From assembly GCA_037447655.1 (NCBI GenBank), contig JBBHKE010000216.1:208428-272427 (forward strand): DNA of 64,000 bases, read 5' to 3'. How positions within the stretch are numbered: the first letter of the stretch is position 1; each line of letters opens with the position of its first letter. This stretch comes from Zygnema cylindricum (lineage: Eukaryota; Streptophyta; Zygnematophyceae; Zygnematales; Zygnemataceae). A program made the translations under genes and the position numbers. Of the stretch, positions 13,361-23,916 are shown one piece after another. Below the pieces are notes generated by a model. That model was not told the origin of the DNA and ran no database searches. It worked only from the letters and a program-made list of their open reading frames with translations.

Positions 13361-15746
13361 ACCAGAGGACCACAGGAGGATCTCTTGAGGACCTCATTTT
13401 TGCTTTAGATAAATGTGGATCAAAAAAAGAGGACATGAGTTGGCATAGACAATGCTTTCTTCCCTTTTTATAAAAAATGATTATAGAGGACAATGTGGTG
13501 TCTAATGAATCTTCCAAGGCTCAAACACACAAAAATGTCCTCGCTTCATAAGGACTCGATGCGCCTTTTCCCCCGTTTAATACCCTCCTCACAGAGAAAT
13601 ATTTAATTTCACAAAATCACAAGACTCCATAACCACCTTCCTTCTTTTTTTCTTACAGCTAAAAACCACAACTAAAAACTTCAAACAAACACAGGTGCCT
13701 CCAAGATCCTACAGCAATTTCCTCTACGACAATATGATATTTCGTATGATATTTCGTATGATATTTCGTACAATATAGTACGGGTTTACTGGGACCATAC
13801 CTGTGCTTTAAGCACATTACGTGGAGCTTGCTTTACGAGCTTCCCTTCCATTACCAGGTCACAAGCAACCCATGCCAATTCCGGTTTCCACGGTAGTACC
13901 ATCATACTCTTTGGGTCCGGAAAGGCGAACTGCACAGTTCACATAGAACCGCTACTGTTGGAATGCCCAACGCTCTATCTTTTTCAAGGAATATGGTGGT
14001 GATTCAGGTTTTGGAAAGACGAAAGCAATCATGAATAAGCATAGAATGTGAGGTGGAAATGACGTAGAAAATAGGATGTCAAACAAGTGAAAAGAAACAT
14101 GGTAGTTTCAGAAAGATGTTATTTCGAGACGAGTCTGTAGAGATGAGGTCAACAATTGAAAAATTACTCAAGGATAAAAGTAAGAAAAGGAGTGCGGTTG
14201 AGCATGATCCCTCTATTTTGCGGAAGAAAATAAAATCTCAGCACCAGTCTAAAAGCATGTTTCAAGTTCAAATGGAGGATGGTAAAAGAGAGTCTTTGGA
14301 CCACGATCATACAGAGACAAGTCAACGAGATGTCGCGAACCATGATATGGTGGAGGATGACGTGTGCATGTGTGGAACAGGCTTTCAAAAAAAAAACCAA
14401 GCCAAAATAACACTCAGAATAACATTTTTCCATAAATGTAATAGCCGCCTAAGGTTCCAACAACAAAATGACCAACAATGCAAGTGAAAATGGTGACAAA
14501 GGGATGGGCATTAATGAGCAGAAACTAAAAGTTACCAGTAAAAAAAATTGCGCATTCGTAAGATTCACAATGCCCTTATCAATAAGAAAGGACAGCTCTA
14601 TGAAGTGGCAATGAAGAGCACATGACAGACAAACAACTATATAGACCAGTTATTCAAAGCTCCAGCAAAAACCGTCTATATATGTCAAGAATACACAAAG
14701 GCTTCTATCTTATGAAATCGTACCAAATCTGGACCTCCAAGAGGCACATTGAGATAAGTTACAAATTCTCTTTTATGAAAATCTTACCAAGTCTGGATCT
14801 GCAGGAGTCATATTGAGATAAGTTGCAAATCCAGCAAATCCAGCTCCATTCTTTTGCATGGCAGCTATGGCTGCCCTTGGCACCAGCTTTGAGCGACTGA
14901 TTCCGAATAGATCCACCCAGCTCAGCTGCAAAAGACAGCCATGGATTCCACAGTAGCAGATGAAAATGGGAAAATGGTAAGCAAACAATAAGCAAATGGA
15001 AAGCAAACGAGCGTCAGGTATTGCGGAGGTGAGATTGCGGAGACTTGAAAAGACACCAGAGAAGCAAGGAAGAAAGAAAAAAAAAAAGGCAAGCCTTTGA
15101 AGGAGGATTGTAAATTCATTTTGCAATCAAGTGAAAGTATGCAAATGTTTGAGTTCGATTAGTAATCCAGTCTGTCATAGAAGACAATTGATACAAATGT
15201 CTCATTCAGATTTGTAGATTCTCTCAGATTTATTCTCTCTATATTAATTGAGTCAAAACTTTACAATTGGAAAAAAAATATACTTCAATTCTCATCTTTT
15301 AATTCGATTCCTACCTGCTGATTGGTATGAATTGAAATTAAACATTGAATCTGAATGCGAAATAAAAAAAAAACTGTGTCTAATTTTATCAAAAAAAAAA
15401 TCTTTCTTTCTTTCTTTTCAGGGAATATTTGACGATTCGAGTCGGATATTAGTTTGGAATCAGACGACCTCTTTGGAATAATAGTACGCTTATTATTATA
15501 AATGGTTAAATTTCTCGCGATCTCGGGCTTTGCAAGAGATTTCAGTAAGATTATAAACTCCAACGCTAAACTTGTGAAGGCGTATGTCTTAAAAACTAAG
15601 GAAAAAAAAATAGCTATCCTAATTTAATCAGCATTCACGAGAAATGCAGTATGTTAATTCATTGAACTCACTAAAAAGTATTTAACTCCGTCAGGAGCCA
15701 CAGATTCCAGAGAAGAAGGCGTTGTTTTTCCACAGAGGTCACCCAT
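9309..15746 (-). CDS. Glutamine synthetase of the bacterial GlnT (type III glutamate-ammonia ligase) class, 13 exons, 440 aa
   Basis: Predicted to make glutamine (or a gamma-glutamyl amide) from glutamate, ATP and an amine. Exons in transcript order: 15746-15672, 14925-14788, 13929-13801, 13064-12936, 12705-12616, 11720-11612, 11375-11254, 11138-11085, 10743-10613, 10418-10339, 9860-9778, 9671-9600, 9419-9309. All have GT/AG borders and consistent phase, totalling 441 codons. Recognisable blocks in order: KYFLLSWVDLFGISRSKLVP, GAGFAGFATYL, MKTGVECEFFLLSP (metal/ATP site), NGQFEMNWEYDDSLVTADR, TGNGAHCHVSLW, FIGGVLSNA, NPTVNSYKRI, GNNRTHMLRIPEG, LPDGAVNPYLLQAALL and the C-terminal WEIDNTLDC. 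This is the pattern and length of Rhizobium-type GlnT (about 435 aa), not the eukaryotic GSII enzyme of plant cytosol and plastid. No clear transit peptide precedes the start. A bacterial origin is inferred; the many spliceosomal introns show it is a settled nuclear gene, not contamination. Confidence 0.93.
13099..13175. repeat. GGGA/GA microsatellite in glutamine synthetase intron
   Basis: A GGGA-type run passes into a short poly-G and then a GA dinucleotide run, between exons 3 and 4 of the glutamine synthetase gene. Overlapping open frames in this stretch are translations of the repeat. Confidence 0.9.
13306..13355. repeat. A-tract followed by TA dinucleotide microsatellite
   Basis: A run of A followed by about 18 TA repeats, in the same intron of the glutamine synthetase gene. 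Likely length-polymorphic. Confidence 0.92.
13737..13773. repeat. 12-bp direct repeat next to an exon donor
   Basis: Three tandem copies of a 12-bp word reading GATATTTCGTAT or GATATTTCGTAC lie about 30 bases from the splice donor of glutamine synthetase exon 3, on the intron side. Confidence 0.75.
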
Positions 15747-16235
15747 GGCTGTGTCAGACTCCTGCCACTGCACAAGGTATAACTATATGGTCGTCGATGT
15801 CTTTTTATTGTTTTAATATTCAATTTTTCTCCGTACCACGTGACTGGAGACGGCCAATCAAAAGCAACGATTCCTTACCTTTCCATGGCAACGTCGACAG
15901 ACAAGTGGCATAGAGTAAATGTTTTTCAGGGTGAGTTTCCATTCAGCGAAAGAGTGGAGTAATTTACTGGATCTCGTACGTTTTCGTGCTTATTTTTGGA
16001 AAACATCCTGACTGGAAGATTCTCTTAGGATTCAGGTGCAAACATTGACCGTTCGATTACATTTGGGTCCTCATCCGCGAGGCAACCGCTCTACTCGGCT
16101 GTGTAGCTGGCTGAGTGGCAAAAAAAGCAATGCCGCTAATAACGGAACATGTAAGTGTCCAGGAAAAGAAGTTCAACTTTCAAAATTCGTGAAGGAATGA
16201 CACCAGGCCTGACAGTGGCACAACTTACAAGCATG
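15747..16235. other. Upstream region of the glutamine synthetase gene
   Basis: About 490 bases between the glutamine synthetase start codon and the hAT insertion. It should contain the promoter and 5' UTR. A minus-strand TATATAG-like word lies near 15780-15790. No other gene is seen. Confidence 0.5.
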
Positions 16236-16243
16236 CTGATCAG

Positions 16244-16446
16244 TACACCGCGCATCGTTATTAGCGTTATGAACTCTATATCGGCGCCCCAAAATTTTAA
16301 CATTAATACCTTAAATAGAATAAACTACACTATTTAAGGACGTGGACCATAATTTGCCACGTCTCCTAGCACTAAATTAGAATTAATGACGCTAATTTTT
16401 TCTTTACACTAATAATTTCTCAACGCTAATAACGATTCGCGGTGTA
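16244..16446. mobile_element. TA-target MITE, short form, inside the hAT left end
   Basis: About 199 bp between flanking TA dinucleotides (16244-16245 and 16445-16446). The ends are complementary versions of the family terminal repeat (left CACCGCGCATCGTTATTAGC). It shares the word CTATATCGGC and the following C-run with the copy starting at 48545. It is inserted at the first two bases of the hAT element. Confidence 0.85.
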
Positions 16447-16609
16447 GTGTTGGGTATCGAGGACCACTTGCCAATATTCGATATGTACCGAATTTTAGGT
16501 ACCCGATAATCGATATATTGATTATCGAAATATCGCGATATTTAGACGATATATCGCATATATAATATATCGCGATATATCGAATGATTTTCTAGGTTTT
16601 TTTTTTTGT

Positions 16610-18685
16610 AGTCTGCTGCCAGTACTACTGATTCTGCAGCTGGTAGTACTAACAGCTGCTGCTAGTACTACTGTTGCAGCTGGTAGTACTAACAGCTGCT
16701 GCTAGTACTAGTGTTGCAGTCCGTAGTACGAACAGCTGCTCCTAGTGCTAGTGTTGCAGCTGGTAGTACTAACAACTGCTGCTAGTACTAGTGTTGCAGC
16801 TGGTAGTACTAACAGCTGCTGCTAGTACTAGTGTTGCAGCTGGTAGTACAGCTGCTAGTACTAGTGTTGCAGCTGGTAGTACTAACAGCTGCTGCTAGTA
16901 CTAGTGTTGCAGCTCGTAGTACTAACAGCTGCTGCTAGTACTAGTGTTGCAGTCCATAGTACTAACAGCTGCTGCTAGTACTAGTGTTGCAGTCCGTAGT
17001 ACTAACAGCTGCTGCTAGTACTAGTGTTGCAGTCCATAGTACTAACAGCTGCAGCTAATACTAGTGTTGCAGCTGGTAGTACTAACAGCTGCTGCTAGTA
17101 CTAGTGTTGCAGTCCGTAGTACTAACAGCTGCTCCTAGTACTAGTGTTGCAGCTGGTAGTACTAACAGCTGCTGCTAGTACTAGTGTTGCAGCTGGTAGT
17201 ACTAACAGTTGCTGCTAGTACTAGTGTTGCAGCTGGTAGTACTAACAGCTGCAGCTAATACTAGTGTTGCAGCTGGTAGTACTAACAGCTGCTGCTAGTA
17301 CTAGTGTTGCAGTCCGTAGTACTAACAGCTGCTCCTAGTACTAGTGTTGCAGCTGGTAGTACTAACAGCTGCTGCTAGTACTAGTGTTGCAGCTGGTAGT
17401 ACTAACAGCTGCTGCTAGTACTAGTGTTGCAGCTGGTAGTACTAACAGCTGCTGCTAGTACTAGTGTTGCAGTCCGTAGTACTAACAGCTGCTCCTAGTA
17501 CTAGTGTTGCAGCTGGTAGTACTAACAGCTGCTGCTAGTACTAGTGTTGCAGCTGGTAGTACTAACAGCTGCTACTAGTACTAGTGTTGCAGCTGGTAGT
17601 ACTAATAGTTGCTGCTAGTACTAGTGTTGCAATCCGTAGTACTAACAGCTGCTCCTAGTACTAGTGTTGCAGCTGGTAGTACTAACAGCTGCTGCTAGTA
17701 CTAGTGTTGAAGCTGGTAGTACTAACAGCTGCTGCTAGTACTAGTGTTGCAGCTGGTAGTACTAACAGCTGCTGCTAGTACTAGTGTTGCAGTCCGTAAT
17801 ACTAACAGCTGCTCCTAGTACTAGTGTTGCAGTCCGTAGTACTAACAGCTGCTCCTAGTACTAGTGTTGCAGCTGGTAGTACTAACAACTGCTGCTAGTA
17901 CTAGTGTTGCAGCTGGTAGTACTAACAGCTGCTGCTAGTACTAGTGTTGCAGTCCGTAGTACTAACAGCTGCTGCTAGTACTAGTGTTGCAGCTGGTAGT
18001 ACTAACAGTTGCTGCTAGTACTAGTGTTGCAGTCCGTAGTACTAACAGCTGCTCCTAGTACTAGTGTTGCAGCTGGTAGTACTAACAGCTGCTGCTAGTA
18101 CTAATGTTGAAGCTGGTAGTACTAACAGCTGCTGCTAGTACTAGTGTTGCAGCTGGTAGTACTAACAGCTGCTGCTAGTACTAGTGTTGCAGTCCGTAGT
18201 ACTAACAGCTGCTCCTAGTACTAGTGTTGCAGCTGGTAGTACTAACAGCTGCTGCTAATACTAGTGTTGCAGCTGGTAGTACTATCAGTTGCTGCTAGTA
18301 CTAGTGTTGCAGCTGGTAGTACTAACAGCTGCTGCTAGTACTAGTGTTGCAGTCCGTAGTACTAACAGCTGCTCCTAGTACTAGTGTTGCAGCTGGTAGT
18401 ACTAACAGCTGCTGCTAGTACTAGTGTTGCAGCTGGTAGTACTAACAACTGCTGCTGCTAGTACTAGTGTTGCAGCTGGTAGTACTAACAGCAGCTGCTA
18501 GTACTAGTGTTGCAGCTGGTAGTACTAACAGTTGCTGCTAGTACTAGTGTTGCAGCTGGTAGTACTAACAGCTGCTCCTAGTACTAGTGTTGCAGCTGGT
18601 AGTACTAACATCTGCAGCTAGTACTAGTGCTGCGGCTGGTGGTACTAGCTGCTGTTAGTACTAGTGGTACTGCAGGTGGTAGTAT
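16610..18685. repeat. 40-bp minisatellite array, about 51 copies, inside the hAT element
   Basis: The unit is 40 bp and is built from CTAGTGTTGC, AGCTGGTAGT, ACTAACAGCT and GCTGCTAGTA. Two main variants exist: one with AGCTGG and one with AGTCCG, the latter usually followed by GCTCC instead of GCTGC. The AGTCCG variant recurs mostly every 160 bp (for example near 17311, 17471, 17631, 17791 and 18191, 18351), giving a four-unit higher-order repeat. The unit is rich in short palindromes (CAGCTG, AGTACT, ACTAGT). There are no variable spacers, so it is not a CRISPR array. Confidence 0.96.
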
Positions 18686-18964
18686 TACCTACTACTATTC
18701 CACATTTCTGAAATTACACCTCTAATTATAACATCAATAATATTAAAAATTCACATTTTTTACTATTCAAAAAATGCAATATAATTCCAATACCAATTCC
18801 AAATATATAACATAAATCAATATGTGGCCACAAGTAACCCATATGGCCACATTAATATTAATTATTTATTTTCCCAATATTCAATTCTAATTCCCTAAAT
18901 GAAAAAAATTCAAACTCGCAAATATTTCAAAATCCAACATGTCCAAATCATGAGCTTAATTTGA

Positions 18965-19450
18965 CATCTCCCACATTCAAACATGTGATTATTCTATAAT
19001 CCCAAAATCCCAAATTTTCCATTTTCCCAATTTCCCAATATTCAAAATCCAAATCCGAAATTTCCATTAATTCTCACACTAGCAACATAAATTTTCAACA
19101 TCCATTTCCTCAAATATATAATTTTCCATCAACAATGCCACCTCTCCCAAATGCAAACATGTGATTATTCTATAATCCCAAAATTCCGAATTTTCCATTT
19201 TCCCAATTTCTCAAAATCCAAAATCCAAATCCGAAATTTCCATTAATTCTCACACTAGCAACATAAATTTTCAACATCCATTTCCTCAAATATATAATTT
19301 TCCATCAACAATTCCACCTCTCCCCAATGCAAACATGTGATTATCCTATCATCCCAAAATCCCAATTTTTCTTCTTTCCCAATTTCCCAATATCCGAAAT
19401 CCAAATCTAAATTACACAATGTTTCTACAACCAAAAAACTGAAATTCAAA
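18965..19450. repeat. AT-rich block tandemly triplicated, about 175 bp per copy
   Basis: Three copies, each starting with CTCCC or CTCTCCC then GCAAACATGTGATTAT or a close variant, begin near 18968, 19141 and 19317. They lie between the minisatellite and the end of the transposase frame, in the 3' non-coding part of the hAT element. Confidence 0.85.
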
Positions 19451-19504
19451 TTCTCTCAACCGTGCACCCTACAAATCTTCCATAAAAAGCATAATTTTGC
19501 ATAA

Positions 19505-21667
19505 TTATTTTTTGTTGGGTAAAGTATTCCACCAATCTCCAATTTCCTTTCCCGTTTCTTTCTGACGTTTCTTAGAAACAACCTTATTGTTATCGTTATC
19601 GTTAATGTCTACCTCTTTTTCAATCTCCTTTCCTTTGTCGTCACGAATATTAATGAGCGATTCCGTTGCTTGCCATGATCCTTTCAAAAAAACAAGTCTT
19701 TCCACCGATTCCGGAGTCAACCGGTTTCGCTTAATCGTGCTAATTTGACCGGCCATGGAAAAAATTCGCTCGGAAGGAGCCCAAGTGGCCAGTATAGCTA
19801 AAATGATTCGAGCCAAAGAGCTAAATGTCGGAAACAGTTTTTTCTTTTCGGCCCACCACTTCAATGGGTTTGCCCGTTCGTGTTGTGATTGTTCCAAAAC
19901 ACTTCTTCCTTTGTAAAGTTGAACTTCGTGGAGCAAATGCTCCTTAAACTCATCTCGCGTGAGTTCCGAGGCCGAAGGTTTTTGAACGGTTTCCATTGCC
20001 GAAGAAATTGGATGCTCTCTTTGTAATGCTATGAAAATGTCATCCTCATCATCATCTTCAACTTCATTCACACCTTTCTCATTTGAATTGTTTCCAATTT
20101 CCATCATCAACCTATCACTATCACCCTCCGAATGTCCAAACAATTCCGCATCCATGTCAAACTTTCTTAACATCATGTTGACAATTTCTTGCCATACCTT
20201 ATCTACCTCCAAAGGTGTTAAAAATACTAGGTTTTTCGTCCTAGGATCTAGTGCACAAGCAATAAACATCTTCATCGGGAGGGTTGTTAACTCACACGTT
20301 CCAAATCGACCCTCGAAATCGGTTACCATCTTCTCCGCAATTGCATTAATTGCCAAATCATCACATCCTCCATTTGAAGTGTCATCCACTACTTTTTTTA
20401 GTCCTTTAAGTAGTGAATGGACAATTACCGGCACCCAGCTCAAAGTTACATAATTTTCCCCTTCCAACACACGTTGGGCAACCATGAAAGGTTTTAAAAG
20501 AATCGCACCTCTCTCAATGATCATCCACGCCTCTTCACTCAACCTCGCATTCGATGGCACAATTGTTGCCATGATTGCTTGTAACGGATTTTTCAAATAC
20601 AATATTGAAGTGAGCATAGAGTATGTTGACCACCACCTCGTAGCTACATCCAGAATTAGAACTTTCCACTTCATTTCACTCGCAACATTTTTTAGAATAT
20701 TAGTTGCTCTCGGTGAGCTTCTAAAAAATCCCACAAGGTTGCGTGCACTTTTCAAGTGTGATGCAACACTAGGACCATTAAAGAACTTTCCTGTGACAAG
20801 CTCTAATAAATGATCCATGCAACCATGCCAATCACAAGACATGGATTTTCCCGCTTTTTTCATAGCAGCTGCTGTATCGGTTACACAAACCGCCACTGAT
20901 TTTTCGGAAATGTCAAATCCTTCTAACATTTCCTTACACTTCTCACCAATCGCTTCTGCGGTATGGCTACCAGGAAAAGGAGAGCATCCTAAACAAACAT
21001 TTTGAAGATCCCAATCAAAGTTGATGAAGTGCGCTGTCATGGAACAAAAGGATTCATTGGACAACGATGTCCATGTGTCCATAGTAATGCTTAGGGTTTC
21101 ACCTTCCAGAAGCTTCCCTAAACTTAGGCGGACCTTCATCTCGATTTCCTCCATTCTCGAAATTAGTCCACGCCGATCTGGAATCACGACCTTTGGCGCC
21201 AAGCCCTTCACCATTTCTCAAAATTCTGGGCTCTCCACGATACTTAGTGGCTGGTAGTCCAACACGATCCACCGTATGAGCCTGTCTTTAAATGATGTGG
21301 TTGCTCCTCTTTGTACGAAATCCTCCAAAGCTCCCGACTTTTCTTCTATTTCTTTCAATTTATCCCCCTTTCTGTGATGAACCCTTAAGTGAGAGAGTAA
21401 GTTGGTAGGACTCATCGACTTCCCTCTTGCAACAGGCATATCACAATGATTGCAAAAAGCCTTGTCTGAATGCTTCCCACCATGTAAGACTTTAAAGTGA
21501 CGCCAAACTTTAGAATTTACCCCTTTGGGAACCACCTTTCTCGCATCCCTAAACTGATTTGCAATTTCTAATGAGTTTTCCATGTGTACAGTCTCCATAT
21601 CTGGAAGTAGGTGGGTGTCATCATCCTCTAAACCTTCCATGCTACCTCCTATCCCTTGGGAATCCAT
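19505..21667 (-). pseudogene. hAT transposase (BED zinc finger, ribonuclease-H-like core, hATC dimerisation) with one in-frame stop
   Basis: Reading from the ATG at 21667, about 720 codons run in one frame, broken only by a TGA at 21220-21218. The N-terminal part has the BED-type finger with AFCNHC and a following HLRVHH. The catalytic region includes ITMDTWTSLSN and DVATRWWSTYSML; the C-terminus has the hATC block with LKWWAEKKKLFPTFSSLAR and APSERIFSMAG. Related proteins usually have arginine where the stop lies, and CGA to TGA is a typical methyl-cytosine change, so this looks like a young, single-hit loss. A GA-repeat sits just upstream of the ATG. It could be silent, or rescued in trans by other copies. 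Confidence 0.93.
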
Positions 21668-22153
21668 GGAGAAAGCTAAAAGTTCTTCGTTGAAACGAAG
21701 AGAGAGAGAGAGAGAGTGAGAGAGAGAGAGGTAATTTTTTTTCGTCAGTTCAATCTTTTGACACATTTACTTTGTTATTTTCGTACGTCAAGTTTTGTCC
21801 GTACTAGTTATTTTCGTACGTCAAGTTCTGTCCGTACTAAGTAATGAATTCTATGCAGTACGAAATTAGTAATTTTTTTGCGGTTCCATTTTGCGGCGTT
21901 TACCGTGAAGTTACGGAGTAGAATTCACGTCGTACGTGGCGTCTCACGGTGCATAGATATTTTACTTTTCGGTAAAATTACATTTTATACAAAATTAAAA
22001 ATTTAAAAAGTACGACATATCGCGATAATTATCGCGATATTTTATAATGGTCTCGGTACCATATATCGAGGACTCTCACTGATCGATATTCGATATATCG
22101 AATATCGAATTATCGCGATATAAAATTACCCGATACCCAACACCACTGATCAG

Positions 22154-23913
22154 AGATGCGATATTTGGTCCAGTGGTCCCTGTGTCATTTACTGAACAAT
22201 AAGTCTGTACATTCCGTCAGCATTTTTTGACGGAATCCACAATTCGAATGCGTATATGGTACAGTACCTTCACGGGAATGCGAAAACCGAAACGAAGCCG
22301 CGTTATCGTAACCAGCAGGCCACCGCAAGTTCGCGTATGCGTGTACTGAAGTGTGCTCTAGTTTTTTGCTGTAATGAGATCTGGCCAATGGAAAAGCTTT
22401 AGTACCTTCCATTGGTCGACGAACAGCCATCGGACGGACTTGACGAAATGAGCACCAGACGGAACCAAAGACACGTGAAATCCGTAAATGCGGTAACTTT
22501 CCGGGTATAATGAACGCGTTTCTAAACACTAAACAGTCGAGAAATAAAACGTTTAAAGAAGGAAAAACGTGAAAGTGTACAAAGCGCACTCAAATTTCCA
22601 GTTTCTTTTTAAACTTTATGAATGGATAACCAATAATTTTTCCATGTTTGACATGACGGGGTGGACGGTTAAATGTTGATTTCAACTTGAAAATGGAAAA
22701 CCACAAAACGTTCAATAAAAGCAAATTGGTATTGATGTAATCATTTATTAGAGCATTTTTGTTGTGTTTTTAGTCCTTTAGGATTTTGGTATTTAACCTT
22801 TGTTGGTCATCAATACATTTTAGTGACAATCATGTTTTGTACTTTGATGGTATTAACATCGCGTTCTTGGAAATAAAATCCTACTTTTAATATTAGAGTA
22901 ACGTAAAATAGTGTTATTAATAGTTTTTATTGAGTTCAGGGGCCAAATGCCAACATAACATTGAGCTAATTTATACATCTAACACTAATTTGGATACAAA
23001 TTCCCATATTGTAGTCGATATAGCCGCTTTTCACATATGAGAACATGTTTGCACAATTTTCCCCCGTCTTTATTATTACAAATTTGAGTGCGCTTTCCTT
23101 TGTCAACGTCGATGTTTGGCACTTTTTCTCTAAGTTTGTACAAAATAACGAGAATTTTTAGTATGGGTTGACACATTTCAAACACTACACCATTAAAAAG
23201 CCACCTAAATTAAAGTAAACGACACAAAATAAACCGTACCTATGTTAGCGTAAAGGATAAAACAACTTTATTATTTATGTTTTAGGTTCGAGGGTCAAAA
23301 TAGAGGCTCCAAACTAGTGTTAGGGACACAAAGAGCGATTCGTGTTATAATTTACACATCTAATATTAAAGGTGAAGTTTCGACGGACGAAAAGTGAGGT
23401 TGTTTACAAAAATCGGGACCTCTCCGTACTATGTCGTACCTCTTGTTTTATTTTTATCTGCGGACAACCTTACAGAGAATCTTGCCAATGTTCTCTAGAG
23501 ATCTGGGAGGTAACAATGACCGTTGGATATTCATTCTTGAAGCATTCGCTTCACAAGCTTTTGTTACTTGCGATGTACTTCGAGGAGATGGGTTGGCATA
23601 TACAAAAAAAATTGAGCCGTGACAAGTTGGATAACGAACATACGTGTCAAAACGGCAACCAGCGAAATCAAAAAAAATGCGCATGATATACATTAAAAAA
23701 TACAACCGAAATCACAAAAGTAATCTCATAACGAGCTTTCATCACGCTATTTTTGTTACCATCCAGTCGTCACACTATTTATAGCATTACTCACCCGTCA
23801 CGCGAAAAAACAATAACCTTAAAAAAATGAGTTGGTGTGTGATTTGTAAAGAGTACAAAACTCGTGTCGTGCAACGACTTTGTAAATACACGTACATGGT
23901 ACGCAGAGGATGT
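22154..23913. other. Gene-free AT-rich stretch
   Basis: No protein-like frame or complete transposon end was recognised. A small hairpin with arms TTCCGTCA and TGACGGAA lies at about 22208-22231. The rest is AT-rich and probably decayed repeat. Confidence 0.5.
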
Positions 23914-23916
23914 TAA

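Larger units (their letters stand above)
16244..22145 (-). mobile_element. hAT-superfamily DNA transposon with 8-bp target duplication CTGATCAG
   Basis: The outer target duplication CTGATCAG is at 16236-16243 and 22146-22153. The left terminal repeat reads TAGTGTTGGGTATCG, split after TA by a MITE; the right end is its imperfect complement, ending CGATACCCAACACCA. Both subterminal zones (16500-16580 and 22015-22130) are crowded with CGATA and TATCGCGATA words, the usual kind of hAT transposase binding cluster. Inside lie a 2-kb minisatellite, a triplicated AT-rich block and a minus-strand transposase with a BED zinc finger. Without the inserted MITE the element is about 5.7 kb. One nonsense codon in the transposase makes this copy non-autonomous as read. 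A hAT element is clear from the protein; the exact ends rest on the duplication and terminal repeats. Confidence 0.92.

Noticed and set aside
9309-15746. Bacterial contamination as source of the glutamine synthetase
   Set aside because: Twelve introns with GT/AG borders and AT-rich plant-like sequence between exons rule it out.
16610-18685. Regular 40-bp repeats resembling a CRISPR array
   Set aside because: There are no unique spacers between repeats; units are head-to-tail with point variants, and the context is a plant transposon.
16439-22151. hAT target duplication sought directly outside GTGTTGGG ends
   Set aside because: The eight bases there do not match; the real duplication CTGATCAG lies outside the MITE on the left side.
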